Below, piece after piece: positions 46,629 to 56,269 of a DNA stretch of 64,000 bases (position 1 is its first letter; each line of letters opens with the position of its first letter). The DNA is taken from positions 10,038,459-10,102,458 of the forward strand of contig CM055095.1 in the NCBI GenBank assembly GCA_029204225.1, given 5' to 3'. This DNA is from Diphasiastrum complanatum (lineage: Eukaryota > Streptophyta > Lycopodiopsida > Lycopodiales > Lycopodiaceae). The notes below the pieces were generated by a model. That model had not been told where the DNA came from, did no database searches, and worked only from the letters and a program-made list of their open reading frames with translations. The position numbers and the translations under genes were made by a program.

Positions 46629-46895
46629 GAACTTTATTGGAATGGACCTCGTGACCTCAAGGAAACAAAGGCATTCACGAACACAACACTCATTGGAGAA
46701 CAAGTCTATGTAGTTGCAAGATTCCAGACTGCTCAAGTGTTTCCCTGGTCACTAAATGCTGATAGACAGGTTAAGATTCCTTTTTTTCAGAGAAAACACC
46801 CAACGAACAAAGCAACTGAGGAGGTGCTATGCACTAGTATGTTTCAACTGATCCAACATCTCAGCACAGAATTCCAGCTCTCTTCATCTGGCTAG
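46629..46895 (+). other. ATG-less open frame of 88 codons, possible exon remnant
   Basis: Open from the stop at 46626-46628 to TAG 46893-46895. It begins ELYWNGPRDLKETKAF and runs through IGEQVYVVARFQTAQVFPWS. The first 47 codons have a natural-looking composition and end in a potential donor (GACAGGTTAAG at about 46765). I recognise no family. It could be an exon or a gene remnant downstream of SAP18, or chance. Confidence 0.25.
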
Positions 46896-48534
46896 ATCAA
46901 TAAATCGAAGTAACTACCTTCATATTAGATTCGTATGAGGATGTGAGTCTGACAAGCTAGCAGTGCATACATAACAAACATTAGGCTTAATTGTCACAGA
47001 GCAGAATATGATCAACCCTGCACCAAAAATCCACAGCAATGGTCAAATAACTCTTAATTCTTCTGTTACCAGTAAAATAAAAAAAGCACCAAGTGTTACA
47101 AGCATTCATTAAGGACTTTATGAATTGACTTTCAAGAAAACATAAATGACAATCAAGTTTCAGAATGTCAAATCAAATCCAATATTTTGAGTAGATCAAG
47201 GTATTGAAATTCTGAGATCTTGGGTCAGCACTTCAATACGTAACAATGTACATTAGGAGCTTTTTAGACTAAAACAGGGACTCTTAGATAACTTCAACCA
47301 GCTCAGTGTTACCAATATAATATCACCAACTACAACCCAACAATCCACATGACATGACACATCCAAAGGATCAGCTTCACCTTTACGCAATCTTTAACCC
47401 TGCTGTTCGGAAGTTCATTGAATGTTTGTTGAACCTTTATCAAGCTTTATTTTCTCCTTTCTGTACTAAACCACAAACTCTGGTAAACAATTCTAAGACT
47501 CCAATCTGAGAGAAGAAACTTGCTCAGGTGTCAGATATGGGCATTGGTGTCTTCAGCATGCAGCCCTCATAGAGGTAGACCTTTCAACGTGCCCACTTGC
47601 ATTCAGTTGATGTTGCTTGCAAGTAGCTGTGCAAGGTGCTTTGAGGAGTGTTTGCACCTCATGCTCAGCGTCAATACACTGAAATTGGACATGAACACCC
47701 ACAAGTATGATAGAATGAATTGGGAGTGGACCATTGGCCTGTAAGATTGTTGAAGCATCAAAATGGGGGAGCTTTCCAATTTCTAAATATAGTGGAGTTG
47801 GAACAATCTCATACAGCAATATCTCAAGCAAAAAGGTGCTAATTGAATGGATTTAATTGGAGAAAAAAAATCTTTTCAAACAAGAAATATTTTTTAGTAG
47901 TAATGTTTGAAATCTTTTAAAAGATTTTTTGAATTTTACTTTCAAAAAATATATTTTTTGTACATTTTTCCTTCTCATAAAGCTTCTTGATTCGAAAAAA
48001 TCTAATGGAAACATATTCATAACCTTGCCTAGATTGAAATGAGATCCTTTAGCTGCATGTCACATTTAAAAAGAACAATCTACATACATGATGACCACAA
48101 ATCAAAGTTTTGATATAAAAAGCAGATTTTTAAGATGTTATGAAAATGTTAGATTTGAAATTTGTGAAAATAAAGCTAATTTGAAGTGAGTAAATTGACA
48201 TTGATAATGTGGAGAATTTATTTGGGTTTTGACATTCCGAGAGTAGATTTTTTGCTAGTCTTGAGAGTTTCTTTGTGCCCATGATTTAACAAAAAAGAGG
48301 CACATGTCGTGCTACCCTTTTCATACCACTACATGATTATTTGTAAACTTTTATAATTTGTTTGTAACTAACAAATTGTAGATTATGCTTTTCCTATATT
48401 TTTTTTTTGTGTTGGAACTGATTATTGCATTACTGCGACCAAATCAATTCAATGAGGTTTTGAATGAAATATTTAGTGCCTTTTAAAATTTAATGTTAAC
48501 AACGATCTAGTACGAGATCTAGCATTTTTAGGGT
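46896..48534. other. No gene recognised
   Basis: Intergenic DNA with short unremarkable ORFs. The part at 47860-47960 is made of A/T-rich near-palindromic runs (TCTTTTAAAAGATTT). Confidence 0.4.
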
Positions 48535-49180
48535 CTAGAAACCATGAATCATCCAAAAATGCGTTTTGATCTTTGACCATGAATGCGCCTTCGTCCACTT
48601 CGACCTAGGAAGATGATGAAATTGTGTTTGCTTGTTGATCAGTTTGCTTGGCTGCATTCTTTGCTTGGAAAATTTGGCAATCCTTGATCTCATGGTTATT
48701 GCGCTTGCAATACCTCCAAAACATCTTCTTCTTCTTCGATTGTGAATATGATGATTGTGCTTGACTTTGAGTCTGTTTCTGATTTGAGTCTGTGTCGATA
48801 TGATCATCACCCAATTCTCATATGTAGAGGGCAAGCTTGAAAGCAATGTCATAATTGCGTCTTGATTGTCTATGATTGATCCGACAGCAGCCATTTGTTG
48901 CAAGAGACTCTTAAACTAGTTAATGTGACTTTGAAGAGAATCACCAATAGACATATTGAATGTGAAAAATTTCCTTCGTAGATGTAACTTAGTAGTTACG
49001 TCCCTCACATCATATAATGAGTTCATGATTTCCCAAATGTCTCTTGACGTTTTAGCTTCAACTATGTGTCCAATCTGTGTATTTGATATATTGAGGATAA
49101 TAAGCGCGAAAGCTTTACCGTCCTTCGATTTTCAAAGAGAAGACATGAAATTATTCCTTAAGCTTTCAACTCTTATCTAG
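48535..49180 (-). pseudogene. Ty1/copia gag fragment
   Basis: The minus-strand reading gives a copia gag core: LIILNISNTQIGHIVEAKTS, RDIWEIMNSLYDVRDVTTKL, then FTFNMSIGDSLQSHINQFKS and LSSLPSTYEN. A single stop lies near 48900. Further on come an Arg-rich frame-shifted part and, near 48700, residues of a CCHC knuckle. Protease and the rest of pol are missing beyond about 48535. It is non-functional. Confidence 0.75.
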
Positions 49181-50456
49181 GAATTATTATCCTCAGTCTT
49201 ATCCATCTGGAATAAGTACTCAGAGATGCAACAATTGCTTGTCTCTACACAAGAGTACTAACTCGGAATCAAACGATACACTAAGCTTTAAATATTTTGA
49301 ATGGGTTGACCTTCTCCAAATAATAGATATTCCTTTCATGTAAACCTAATTACATGAACTATTGGGTGAATCAAATCTTTATTTCAGAGATCAAATTCAA
49401 AATCTAAAGAAGATTCATTTAATTATAGTCTAAAATCTATCCACAATTTCTTGTAGATAATAATTCTTCTTAGTACGTATGAATCTTAGAATATCCAAAT
49501 ATTCTAAAGTACAACAATTCGGAGATCTATCAAGTCTCAGACAATTATAACTCAATTCAGAGTATTGCAATTACTTTCATGAGTTAAAATTCTCATTTCT
49601 AACATCTCATGCAATAAATCAGCAATCCATCTGAGCCTCAACATGTTTTCTTGTCTCCTATAAATCTGGAGATCTAGATTGAAACTCGTACACCAGCTCT
49701 TATAGATTACAATCCGTAGTAAGCAAACATCTCCGTAAGCAAAAACAATTTACTTTACAAGAAATGTCTGTGAGATCTGTAGGTCTCAATAAAATACTGG
49801 AGTAATCTCAACTCATTTAATAGGTCAAAAATTATTCACTAATAATAATTAAGTACCCATCCATCACAAATAGTTAGATTCTTATGATTCGTCAATCATA
49901 ATTCACTGGAATCCAAAACCATACTTAATCATAAAGAATTATTGAAATATGTACAACCAAAATTTTATCGAATTCCAAAAATTCAGTTACCATTCTTGGA
50001 ACCATTCTGATTCGGTATCCAATTGAACTCTGTGAGATACAATCACTAATGAACTCAATCTATTTCTTTACTGAGAATTACTCTACCAAGAATTCCGTAT
50101 ATCCTATGCACACATTTTTTTACTGATGAATCCAAATGATTCATAAATCATGTGTTTTACAAGCAATAAACACAAAACAAACAGTCTCTAGAGAATTCTT
50201 TTCACACTGTCATTTTACCAATTAACTTCCACATGAGTAAACCAACTACACAAGCTAATTGCCAATGATCTAGAAATCTCAAATGTCCCAGTGCAGATCT
50301 TGATTGTACTAGTACAACACCACATTTAGATCTTTATCCAAATCATTTTCAAGTTAACAAGTAATTTTTTCATAACAAGATTTGTTAACTCTGCAAGCAT
50401 TTTTCCATCACAATACTTGATCATATGTCTATGTTCATCGACTAGATTAAGTGCAC
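49181..50456. other. A/T-rich unassigned sequence
   Basis: About 1.3 kb with no gene. It continues in character on the other side of the copia insertion (53392 onward), so the two stretches were one before that insertion. It may be LTR or leader of an unrecognised element. Confidence 0.4.
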
Positions 50457-50462
50457 CAAATA

Positions 50463-50737
50463 GTTAGAATTAAAGTTAGAATCACTGTGTTACTGTACTG
50501 TGGGTCCTATCAGTGGATAAGGATCAGTTGGCCTCGCCACGAGGCAAGTCGACGGGACACGCGTCCCGCCAACGACAACTTGGGTCATGCATGGGTTGCC
50601 TGAGTGAACAACTATATGTACAGTGTAATTTCATTTTGAGAAAGACAGTTGCTATGTGAGCTTGCTGAGGAGAGTGATTTTTTGTCTGTGTTACTGTGTA
50701 GCATGATCTGTGTTCCTGTGCAAAGCAAATTCTAAGT
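50463..50737 (+). repeat. Copia 5' LTR with non-TG/CA ends
   Basis: Begins GTTAGAATTAAAG and ends AATTCTAAGT, immediately followed by the primer-binding site. Inside is a palindromic GGGACACGCGTCCCG and a GCCTCGCCACGAGGC hairpin (about 50534-50570). Confidence 0.9.
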
Positions 50738-50750
50738 TGGTATCAGAGCC
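50738..50750 (+). other. Retrotransposon primer-binding site
   Basis: TGGTATCAGAGCC directly abuts the 5' LTR with no spacer. Confidence 0.9.
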
Positions 50751-51035
50751 GTACAGGGAGTGTACATAGTACAGTGTCGCCGTTGAAGAGAGCTTCGAGA
50801 GAACTGTCTTCTGAGAGTTCGAGGTTTTACGGCGGGTTGAAGACGGAAAGAGAAGCACTGTGCACGGTTTCTAATTTATAGAGGCTTGCTAAGCTCAGCA
50901 GAGGGATTATTAGCCTGTGCATAGCATAAGATAGAGAAAAATTTGGTGAAAAATTGACAATTTCAAAGCCAGCTAAAAATTGAAACCGGACTTGGGGTTA
51001 CGGTTTTTATACATAATTGGTGATTTTTTCGTTGT

Positions 51036-51230
51036 TTGTGCACCGTTTTGGATGCCGTCAATCAGCCATGGATCTTTGATGAATCCAAGATGTATGAAGA
51101 CGAAGATGCTGAGAAGATAGACACATCCAGTAGGAAAAATGGCATAGTGAGGATACCACTTGATGATGATCCATTCATTGACCTTCCGAGTGATGAACAT
51201 GAGGATACATCTCAAGATACTGCTACTTAA
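51036..51230 (+). pseudogene. Copia integrase C-terminal remnant joined to the leader
   Basis: The reading IFDESKMYEDEDAEK matches the end of copia integrase (the V-I-F-D-E motif). It runs on through an acidic linker to a TAA at 51228-51230. The same frame continues after the stop into the RT ORF (PWDTFSPGSRSPDRK near 51320), so a single nonsense codon separates the two. Everything upstream in integrase, protease and gag is deleted. Confidence 0.75.
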
Positions 51231-51386
51231 CCTCAAGAAACAGGTTGGAGAGGTAGGGAAAAACCTTTTGGTGCAAGAAGGATTGAAATTGCAGGTGACA
51301 AACGCAAGGAGAAGGATGTACCGTGGGATACATTTTCACCAGGAAGCCGATCACCTGACAGAAAGCTCCCTAAGTGGTTTGAGAGA

Positions 51387-53057
51387 TTGATGGAGAGCCG
51401 CGATATAGATGACTTTCCAGGATCATCTAACCAGGGAGAGCTACGAAGATCAACAAGAGAGAAGATACTACTTGAAAGGTATGAAGCAAATTATGCTATG
51501 TTATCCAGCATTATTCAAAGCAAAGAATCTTCGACTTATAGTGAAGTGAAGGATGATGACATTTGGATCAAGGCCATGGGAGAGAAGATGGAGTCAATTG
51601 CTAAGCATAGCACATGGGACTTAGTAGAACCACCAGTTGGCAAAAAAACCATTGGTTGCAAATGGGTATATAGAACTAAGTACCATGCAGATGGAAGCAT
51701 AGCAAAGCACAAAGCAAGATTGGTAATCAAAGGGTACGCACAAAATAAAGGCATTGACTATGAGGAGACCTTTGCGTCGGTGTGTAAGTGGAATACTCTA
51801 CGTCTACTTATTGCTTTAGCTTCACATTTTGGTTGGCCTTTGCATCAAATGGATGTGAAATCTGCTTTTCTAAATGGTGAGTTAGAAGAAGAAGTGTTCA
51901 TGGATCAACCTCAAGGCTTTGTAACGAAAGGACAGGAAAATAAAGTATGTCGCTTGAAGAAAGCGCTTTATGGTCTTAAACAAGCACCACGTGCGTGGTA
52001 TAGCAGGATTGATGCCTACTTTTGTTCAAAGGGGATGGTGAGAACACATTCTGATCCAAATCTATATGTCTTATGCTTTGATGATATGGTTGCTTTGATT
52101 GCTCTTTATGTTGATGACTTGATTATTACGGGAAATAATCAAGAGATGATAGACATAATCAAGAAAGACCTCATGGAACAAGTTGAGATGACGGATCTCA
52201 GCCTGATGCATTACTGCCTTGGAGTAGAAGTGTGGAAAAAAGGACATGAAGTGGGTTTAACACAGGTGAAATATGTCAAAGAGTTACTACACAGGTTTAG
52301 GTTGCAGAATTGCAAACCAGTAAACACTCCTATTGAACCAGGTAAAAAGCTTTCTAAGCTTGATGAATCACAGTCATTTGATGCTACACTATATAGACAG
52401 TTAGTAGGGAGCTTGATTTACCTTACCACAACTAGACCAGATATATGCTATGTTGTTGGCATTGTAAGTCAGTTTATGGTAGCACCTATGGAAACGCATT
52501 GGAAAGCAGCTAAACTCATTTTGCGTTATGTGAAAGGCACATCAGAGTATGGCTTGATTTACAGGAAGCATGATGGTTTACCTGAGTTGTGTGGCTATGT
52601 GGATGCGGACTGGGGAGGTGACTATGATGATCGTAGATCCACCACAAGATATATATTCCAGTTTTGTGGTAATTGCTTTTCCTGGTCTAGTAAGAAGCAA
52701 AGTACAATTGCTCTTTTCACCACAGAAGCTGAGTATAAGACAATGTATAGTGCTACACAAGAAGCTATATGGTTGAGACAAATCTTGGAAGAGATTGGCA
52801 TGAAACAGAAAAATCCCACAACTTTACATAGCGACAGTCAGAGTGGCATTCAGCTAGCAAAGAATCCAGTATTCCATGCGAGAACTAAACACATTGAGAT
52901 TCAATATCACTTCATACGTGAAAGGCTGCTAAGTCATGAAATTCATGTTGTTCATTGTAGCACAGAAGAACAACTAGCTGATATTTTCACTAAGCCACTT
53001 ACTGGAGAAAATTTTGATAAGTTTAGATCAAAACTTTCTGTATTTAAAGTTTGTTGA
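51387..53057 (+). CDS. Copia reverse transcriptase-RNase H, intact 556-codon ORF
   Basis: The RT begins with the usual KWVYRTKYHADGSIAKHKAR and LVIKGYAQNKGIDYEETFAS, then MDVKSAFLNGELEEEVFMDQ, KALYGLKQAPRAWYSRID and catalytic LYVDDLIITGN with YVDD at residues 241-244. RNase H follows with CGYVDADWGGDYDDRRST, TTEAEYKTMY, LHSDSQSGIQLAKNP, HFIRERL and ADIFTKPLTG. The start used is the first ATG after an upstream in-frame stop. In a normal element this is the C-terminal half of a polyprotein and would need the element protease, which is missing here. No stop or frameshift interrupts it. It copies RNA to DNA and degrades the RNA strand inside virus-like particles. Whether it is expressed is unknown. 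Confidence 0.92.
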   Translation: MMESRDIDDFPGSSNQGELRRSTREKILLERYEANYAMLSSIIQSKESSTYSEVKDDDIWIKAMGEKMESIAKHSTWDLVEPPVGKKTIGCKWVYRTKYHADGSIAKHKARLVIKGYAQNKGIDYEETFASVCKWNTLRLLIALASHFGWPLHQMDVKSAFLNGELEEEVFMDQPQGFVTKGQENKVCRLKKALYGLKQAPRAWYSRIDAYFCSKGMVRTHSDPNLYVLCFDDMVALIALYVDDLIITGNNQEMIDIIKKDLMEQVEMTDLSLMHYCLGVEVWKKGHEVGLTQVKYVKELLHRFRLQNCKPVNTPIEPGKKLSKLDESQSFDATLYRQLVGSLIYLTTTRPDICYVVGIVSQFMVAPMETHWKAAKLILRYVKGTSEYGLIYRKHDGLPELCGYVDADWGGDYDDRRSTTRYIFQFCGNCFSWSSKKQSTIALFTTEAEYKTMYSATQEAIWLRQILEEIGMKQKNPTTLHSDSQSGIQLAKNPVFHARTKHIEIQYHFIRERLLSHEIHVVHCSTEEQLADIFTKPLTGENFDKFRSKLSVFKVC

Positions 53058-53111
53058 CTTTAAAACTATGTATATGACTGTATAAAAAGTGACTCTACTT
53101 TAAGGAAGAGA

Positions 53112-53385
53112 GTTAGAATTAAAGTTAGAATCATTGTGTTACTGTACTGTGGGTCCTATCAGTGGATAAGGATTAGTTGCCTCGCCACGAGGCAAGTCGA
53201 CGGGACACGCGTCCCGCCAACGGCAACCTGGGTCATGCATGGGTTGCTTGAGTGAACAACTCTATGTACAGTGTAATTTCATTTTGAGAAAGACAGTTGC
53301 TATGTAAGCTTGCTGAGGAGAGTGATTTTCTGTCTGTGTTACTGTGTAGCATGATCTGTGTTCCTGTGCAAAGCAAATTCTAAGT
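53112..53385 (+). repeat. Copia 3' LTR with non-TG/CA ends
   Basis: 274 bp, near-identical to 50463-50737. It ends at 53385 and is followed by the CAAATA duplication. Confidence 0.9.
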
Positions 53386-53391
53386 CAAATA

Positions 53392-54104
53392 ACCCTAGTA
53401 ACCATAAATACATAGTAGATTCATACAAGATTAATCATGCACAAATGAGAACAATCTCACTATGACCCAATACATACACATATGTCCTTTTCTGGTAGAT
53501 TCCTCCAAAATTTGCATATGTTACTCACATATCTCACTGAGAATCTTGGAACTCAGCTACTAAAAAATTCCATTCCTCATGAAAAATCTTTGAGACTAAG
53601 AACACGTTCTCTCTCATGAGTTTTCCAACCCACTTTACTTCTTACCGCCAAATTCCTCCCATTCAATCAACCTCTCCCTGATCCTATCACTCTAACTTAA
53701 GATTAGGTTGATTCAATACAAACATTCCATAATCAAACTTACTTCTATCCCTATCAATTGGGAATAGTAGCTTCCGATCTTACTCGGTACTACCTATAAT
53801 GAATTCAAATCTCAAACCACCTCTTGTTCCAGATTGTTCCAAACAATCCCTAGAGCTCTTATTCAAAAAACTGTGCAACTGGTAGGTCCTCTAATAGAAT
53901 CTTACCCATCACTTCACCGCTCCTTTTTTTAGAAAATTCCAAATTTCTTATAAAAATTAACTAGAGAGATGACACCTGAAAATATCTGAATTTCAAAAAG
54001 CCAATAATAAGTACCTTCCAAAAGGAATCACTCTTTTAAACTTCCAAACATTTTCAACAAGAGTGACAGTAACCATCATCTATTTGAGATATATCTCCTC
54101 GAAT
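53392..54104. other. A/T-rich unassigned sequence
   Basis: The right continuation of the stretch that the copia element entered. No gene seen. Confidence 0.4.
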
Positions 54105-54249
54105 ATTCACTTGCCATGGCTCGGGGCTGAGGTGTTCGGATACATCTCAGTTGGTACATCTCAGTTGGATGGGTGGTTTTGACTCCCATAAGTCTCTTTA
54201 TGGGTTGATCCTATTTTCATCTTAGTAGCTTTCTTGGTTGGTCTTTACA
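54105..54249 (+). repeat. Possible LTR 3' end with adjacent primer-binding site
   Basis: A terminal TCTTTACA is followed after one base by TGGTATCAGAGCTCGGC (54251-54267), so an LTR end is likely here in plus orientation. The left limit is a guess. A 14-bp direct doublet, ACATCTCAGTTGGT, lies near 54150-54178. No gag or pol follows, so the element is degenerate. Confidence 0.5.
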
Positions 54250-54250
54250 T

Positions 54251-54262
54251 TGGTATCAGAGC
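54251..54262 (+). other. Retrotransposon primer-binding site
   Basis: TGGTATCAGAGC in plus orientation, next to a possible LTR end. Confidence 0.7.
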
Positions 54263-54911
54263 TCGGCTAACATGCAATCTTGGATGAGATAGAAGGCAAG
54301 CTCTACATCAATTTGAAAATGGAAGGCGCTTGGATTTACATCCCGATTGGAGTGTCATTTCTCAAGGGAATTTTGGAGTTGGATTCACTAATTCTGGTTT
54401 GAAGCATGCTTGTCAAATAGTGGTAGAGTGCTCTTCTACATGTTTGGTTTTGGAAAAAGATGCTAAGAATTAGTGTAGACTTCATTCTCAAATTCTTGGT
54501 GTTTTGAGAACGCTTTCATTTAGTGTAGAATAATTTGCTTGAGTAGATTTATTTGCTTGTCATGTTGCGTAAGTTTGTTTGTTTGGGGGGTAGTCTATAA
54601 TGTTTTAAACAATTAAGTTTCAGGTTAAGCTGCATGATGGCTATTTATAATCCTCTTGTAAAACATGCCAGCTGAGTACAAAGACTGGAATAGTAAGTTA
54701 GTGGTACGCAGAAATAGGTGAGACATTTTTGTGTGGATTTGACTATTTCCCTGAAGAAACAATTAGGATTGTTTGGAATAGTTGACGGGTGAAACGTTTG
54801 AGATGTGACCCTGTTTGAAGAGTTAAAGGGTTACAGATTTTTGAACTTTTGATTTTTGGCTAGACCATTGTGTGTTGTTCTACTTTATTCACATGTTCAT
54901 GCTTCTTGGTT
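54263..54911. other. No gene recognised
   Basis: Possible leader of the element whose primer-binding site is at 54251. No coding signal. Confidence 0.4.
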
Positions 54912-54912
54912 T

Positions 54913-54980
54913 CCAAGGGGAGGCTCGAACCTGGGACCAAAGAAACTTTGGATGCCAAGCTAACCAGTTGAGCCAACCCC
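54913..54980 (-). repeat. tRNA-derived SINE head (RNA polymerase III A and B boxes)
   Basis: On the minus strand the sequence starts GGGGTTGGCTCAACTGGTTA. TGGCTCAACTGG fits the polymerase III A box, and CCAGGTTCGAGCC about 35 bases on fits the B box. Between them it does not fold into a standard anticodon arm, which speaks against a working tRNA and for a SINE or tRNA pseudogene. The body and tail of the SINE were not delimited. Confidence 0.6.
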
Positions 54981-55395
54981 GTTGGGTTTATTCACATGTT
55001 CATGACTCAATAAAGTTACTAATCAGTGCAAGCATGGAGTTTTAGTGGTCGAATCAGCTGTTGTAGATGTTGCAAATTCGATCATGTGCTTTGGCTGATT
55101 ATAAACTGATGGATCCTTCCCTGCTTGCACCTGCCGATATGAATTGGAAGATTGCCTCCGTTTGAATCCGTGTTCAGAGAGGAGGACCACTGTGTGCAGT
55201 TGGTTTGCATCACAGGCTGTCAACTACAAGAAGGCGCGACCTGGTGCGCATCCCGTATTTTGCAGGAAAAAAGTGGGGGAGGAGGGCGAGCAATTATGGT
55301 AACTAAGGCAACCTTGACTCAACCTTTTCTTTTCCCGCCATGGAGGGTGTGAGGAAGGAGAGTGAGACAGCAGAAATGATTTTTTTTTTCCAGCG
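54981..55395. other. No gene recognised
   Basis: Moderately G/C-rich DNA before a candidate exon. It ends with a T-run and CAG, a splice-acceptor-like sequence, at 55380-55393. Confidence 0.4.
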
Positions 55396-55533
55396 ATGGC
55401 TGCAGTGAAAGAGAATCCTGGGCTGCAAGGATGGTCGCTAGTTGATTCTTTTCCTGCTAGGAGGAAGCGCGCGAGCAGTCAGGCTGCTGTTCCATTTGTT
55501 ATGGCAAGGTGGTTGGAGCACATTGAAGGCTGA
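55396..55533 (+). CDS. Candidate small ORF or exon, 45 aa, unrecognised
   Basis: ATG 55396 to TGA 55531-55533, reading MAAVKENPGLQGWSLVDSFP then a basic ARRKRARSS. It sits two bases after a strong acceptor-like tract (T9 then CCAG). The basic run resembles a nuclear localisation signal. I recognise no family. It may be the last exon of a gene whose other exons were lost, or chance. The composition is less A/T-rich than its surroundings. Confidence 0.3.
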   Translation: MAAVKENPGLQGWSLVDSFPARRKRASSQAAVPFVMARWLEHIEG

Positions 55534-55585
55534 GCCTTTGTTGCATCTGTAGAAAAGAAATTTAGGAGCAACAATTGTTGCGGCC

Positions 55586-55978
55586 ATGAAAAGATCACCA
55601 CTCATCCAAGTGAGATGTATAAGAACACCTCACCCCCCAACCACGGCAAGTGAATACCCGAGGAGAGAATAGAAGCTAGCAACCAAATGGAAGAAGCCCA
55701 TATACATACGGTTAAGAAGCCTCGGCACCCATGCAACCTCTCATGAAGTTCATTTAAACATAGATCACATACCCCATGCTATCCTCATGCATACAACTGT
55801 CACATGCCATGCACTGCTCCACGTGTCTCAATTATGTCTGGGTCCTCTCAAGGTCATTATTTACAAACTGGCCTTGACATGCAATTAAATCGAGACATAA
55901 CCAACAATATCAAATATCGGAGGGTCCGGTCTACCATATTAGGACTATTCCAATCCTTAGTTGAATATGGCTGTAACA
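55586..55978 (-). repeat. Diverged gypsy LTR related to family A
   Basis: Shares with the family A LTRs the left AAGATCACC, the middle GTCTGGGTCCTC and TCATTATTTAC, and the right GGCTGTAACA end. No primer-binding site lies on its left, so it is a solo LTR or fragment. Confidence 0.6.
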
Positions 55979-56269
55979 ATATTTTTGAGTTTTGGAGTCT
56001 AACTTTGAAGTTGCCTACAATTTTTGATGTGGATACTACGAAGATATATTCCAAGTCAAGAAAATGTTGATGATACTTAACCATCACAAAGTAATGAAAC
56101 GAATGAAGATACTTCATCTGAAGAAGAATTACCGCATCAGACAGACCATGTCTAGCAGCAGAACTGATTTATTAGAAGAGATTAGGAAGTTGAGTTATTG
56201 GACATATCTCTAAATGCTTTCAATGAATCCCATTCAAATAAAACCTTCTGTGTTCAAGCATTAGCTAAC

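Larger units (their letters stand above)
50463..53385 (+). mobile_element. Internally deleted copia element with near-identical non-canonical LTRs and intact RT-RNase H
   Basis: LTRs at 50463-50737 (275 bp) and 53112-53385 (274 bp) are flanked by a 6-bp repeat, CAAATA (50457-50462 and 53386-53391). By eye they differ at about eight bases and one indel. The LTR ends are GTTAGAATT and AATTCTAAGT rather than TG..CA. The primer-binding site TGGTATCAGAGCC starts directly at 50738. The interior of about 2.4 kb lacks gag, protease and most of integrase: the leader runs straight into the integrase C-terminus (IFDESKMYEDEDAEK). RT and RNase H are intact. The purine tract TTTAAGGAAGAGA lies before the 3' LTR. 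Confidence 0.92.

Noticed and set aside
51387-53057. Intact 556-codon ORF as a domesticated host gene
   Set aside because: It lies between two near-identical LTRs with a flanking duplication. Its youth, not host selection, explains the open frame. Domestication cannot be claimed without conservation data.
54913-54980. Functional tRNA gene
   Set aside because: The A and B boxes are good, but the region between them does not form a normal anticodon arm and acceptor pairing is poor, so a SINE head or pseudogene is likelier.
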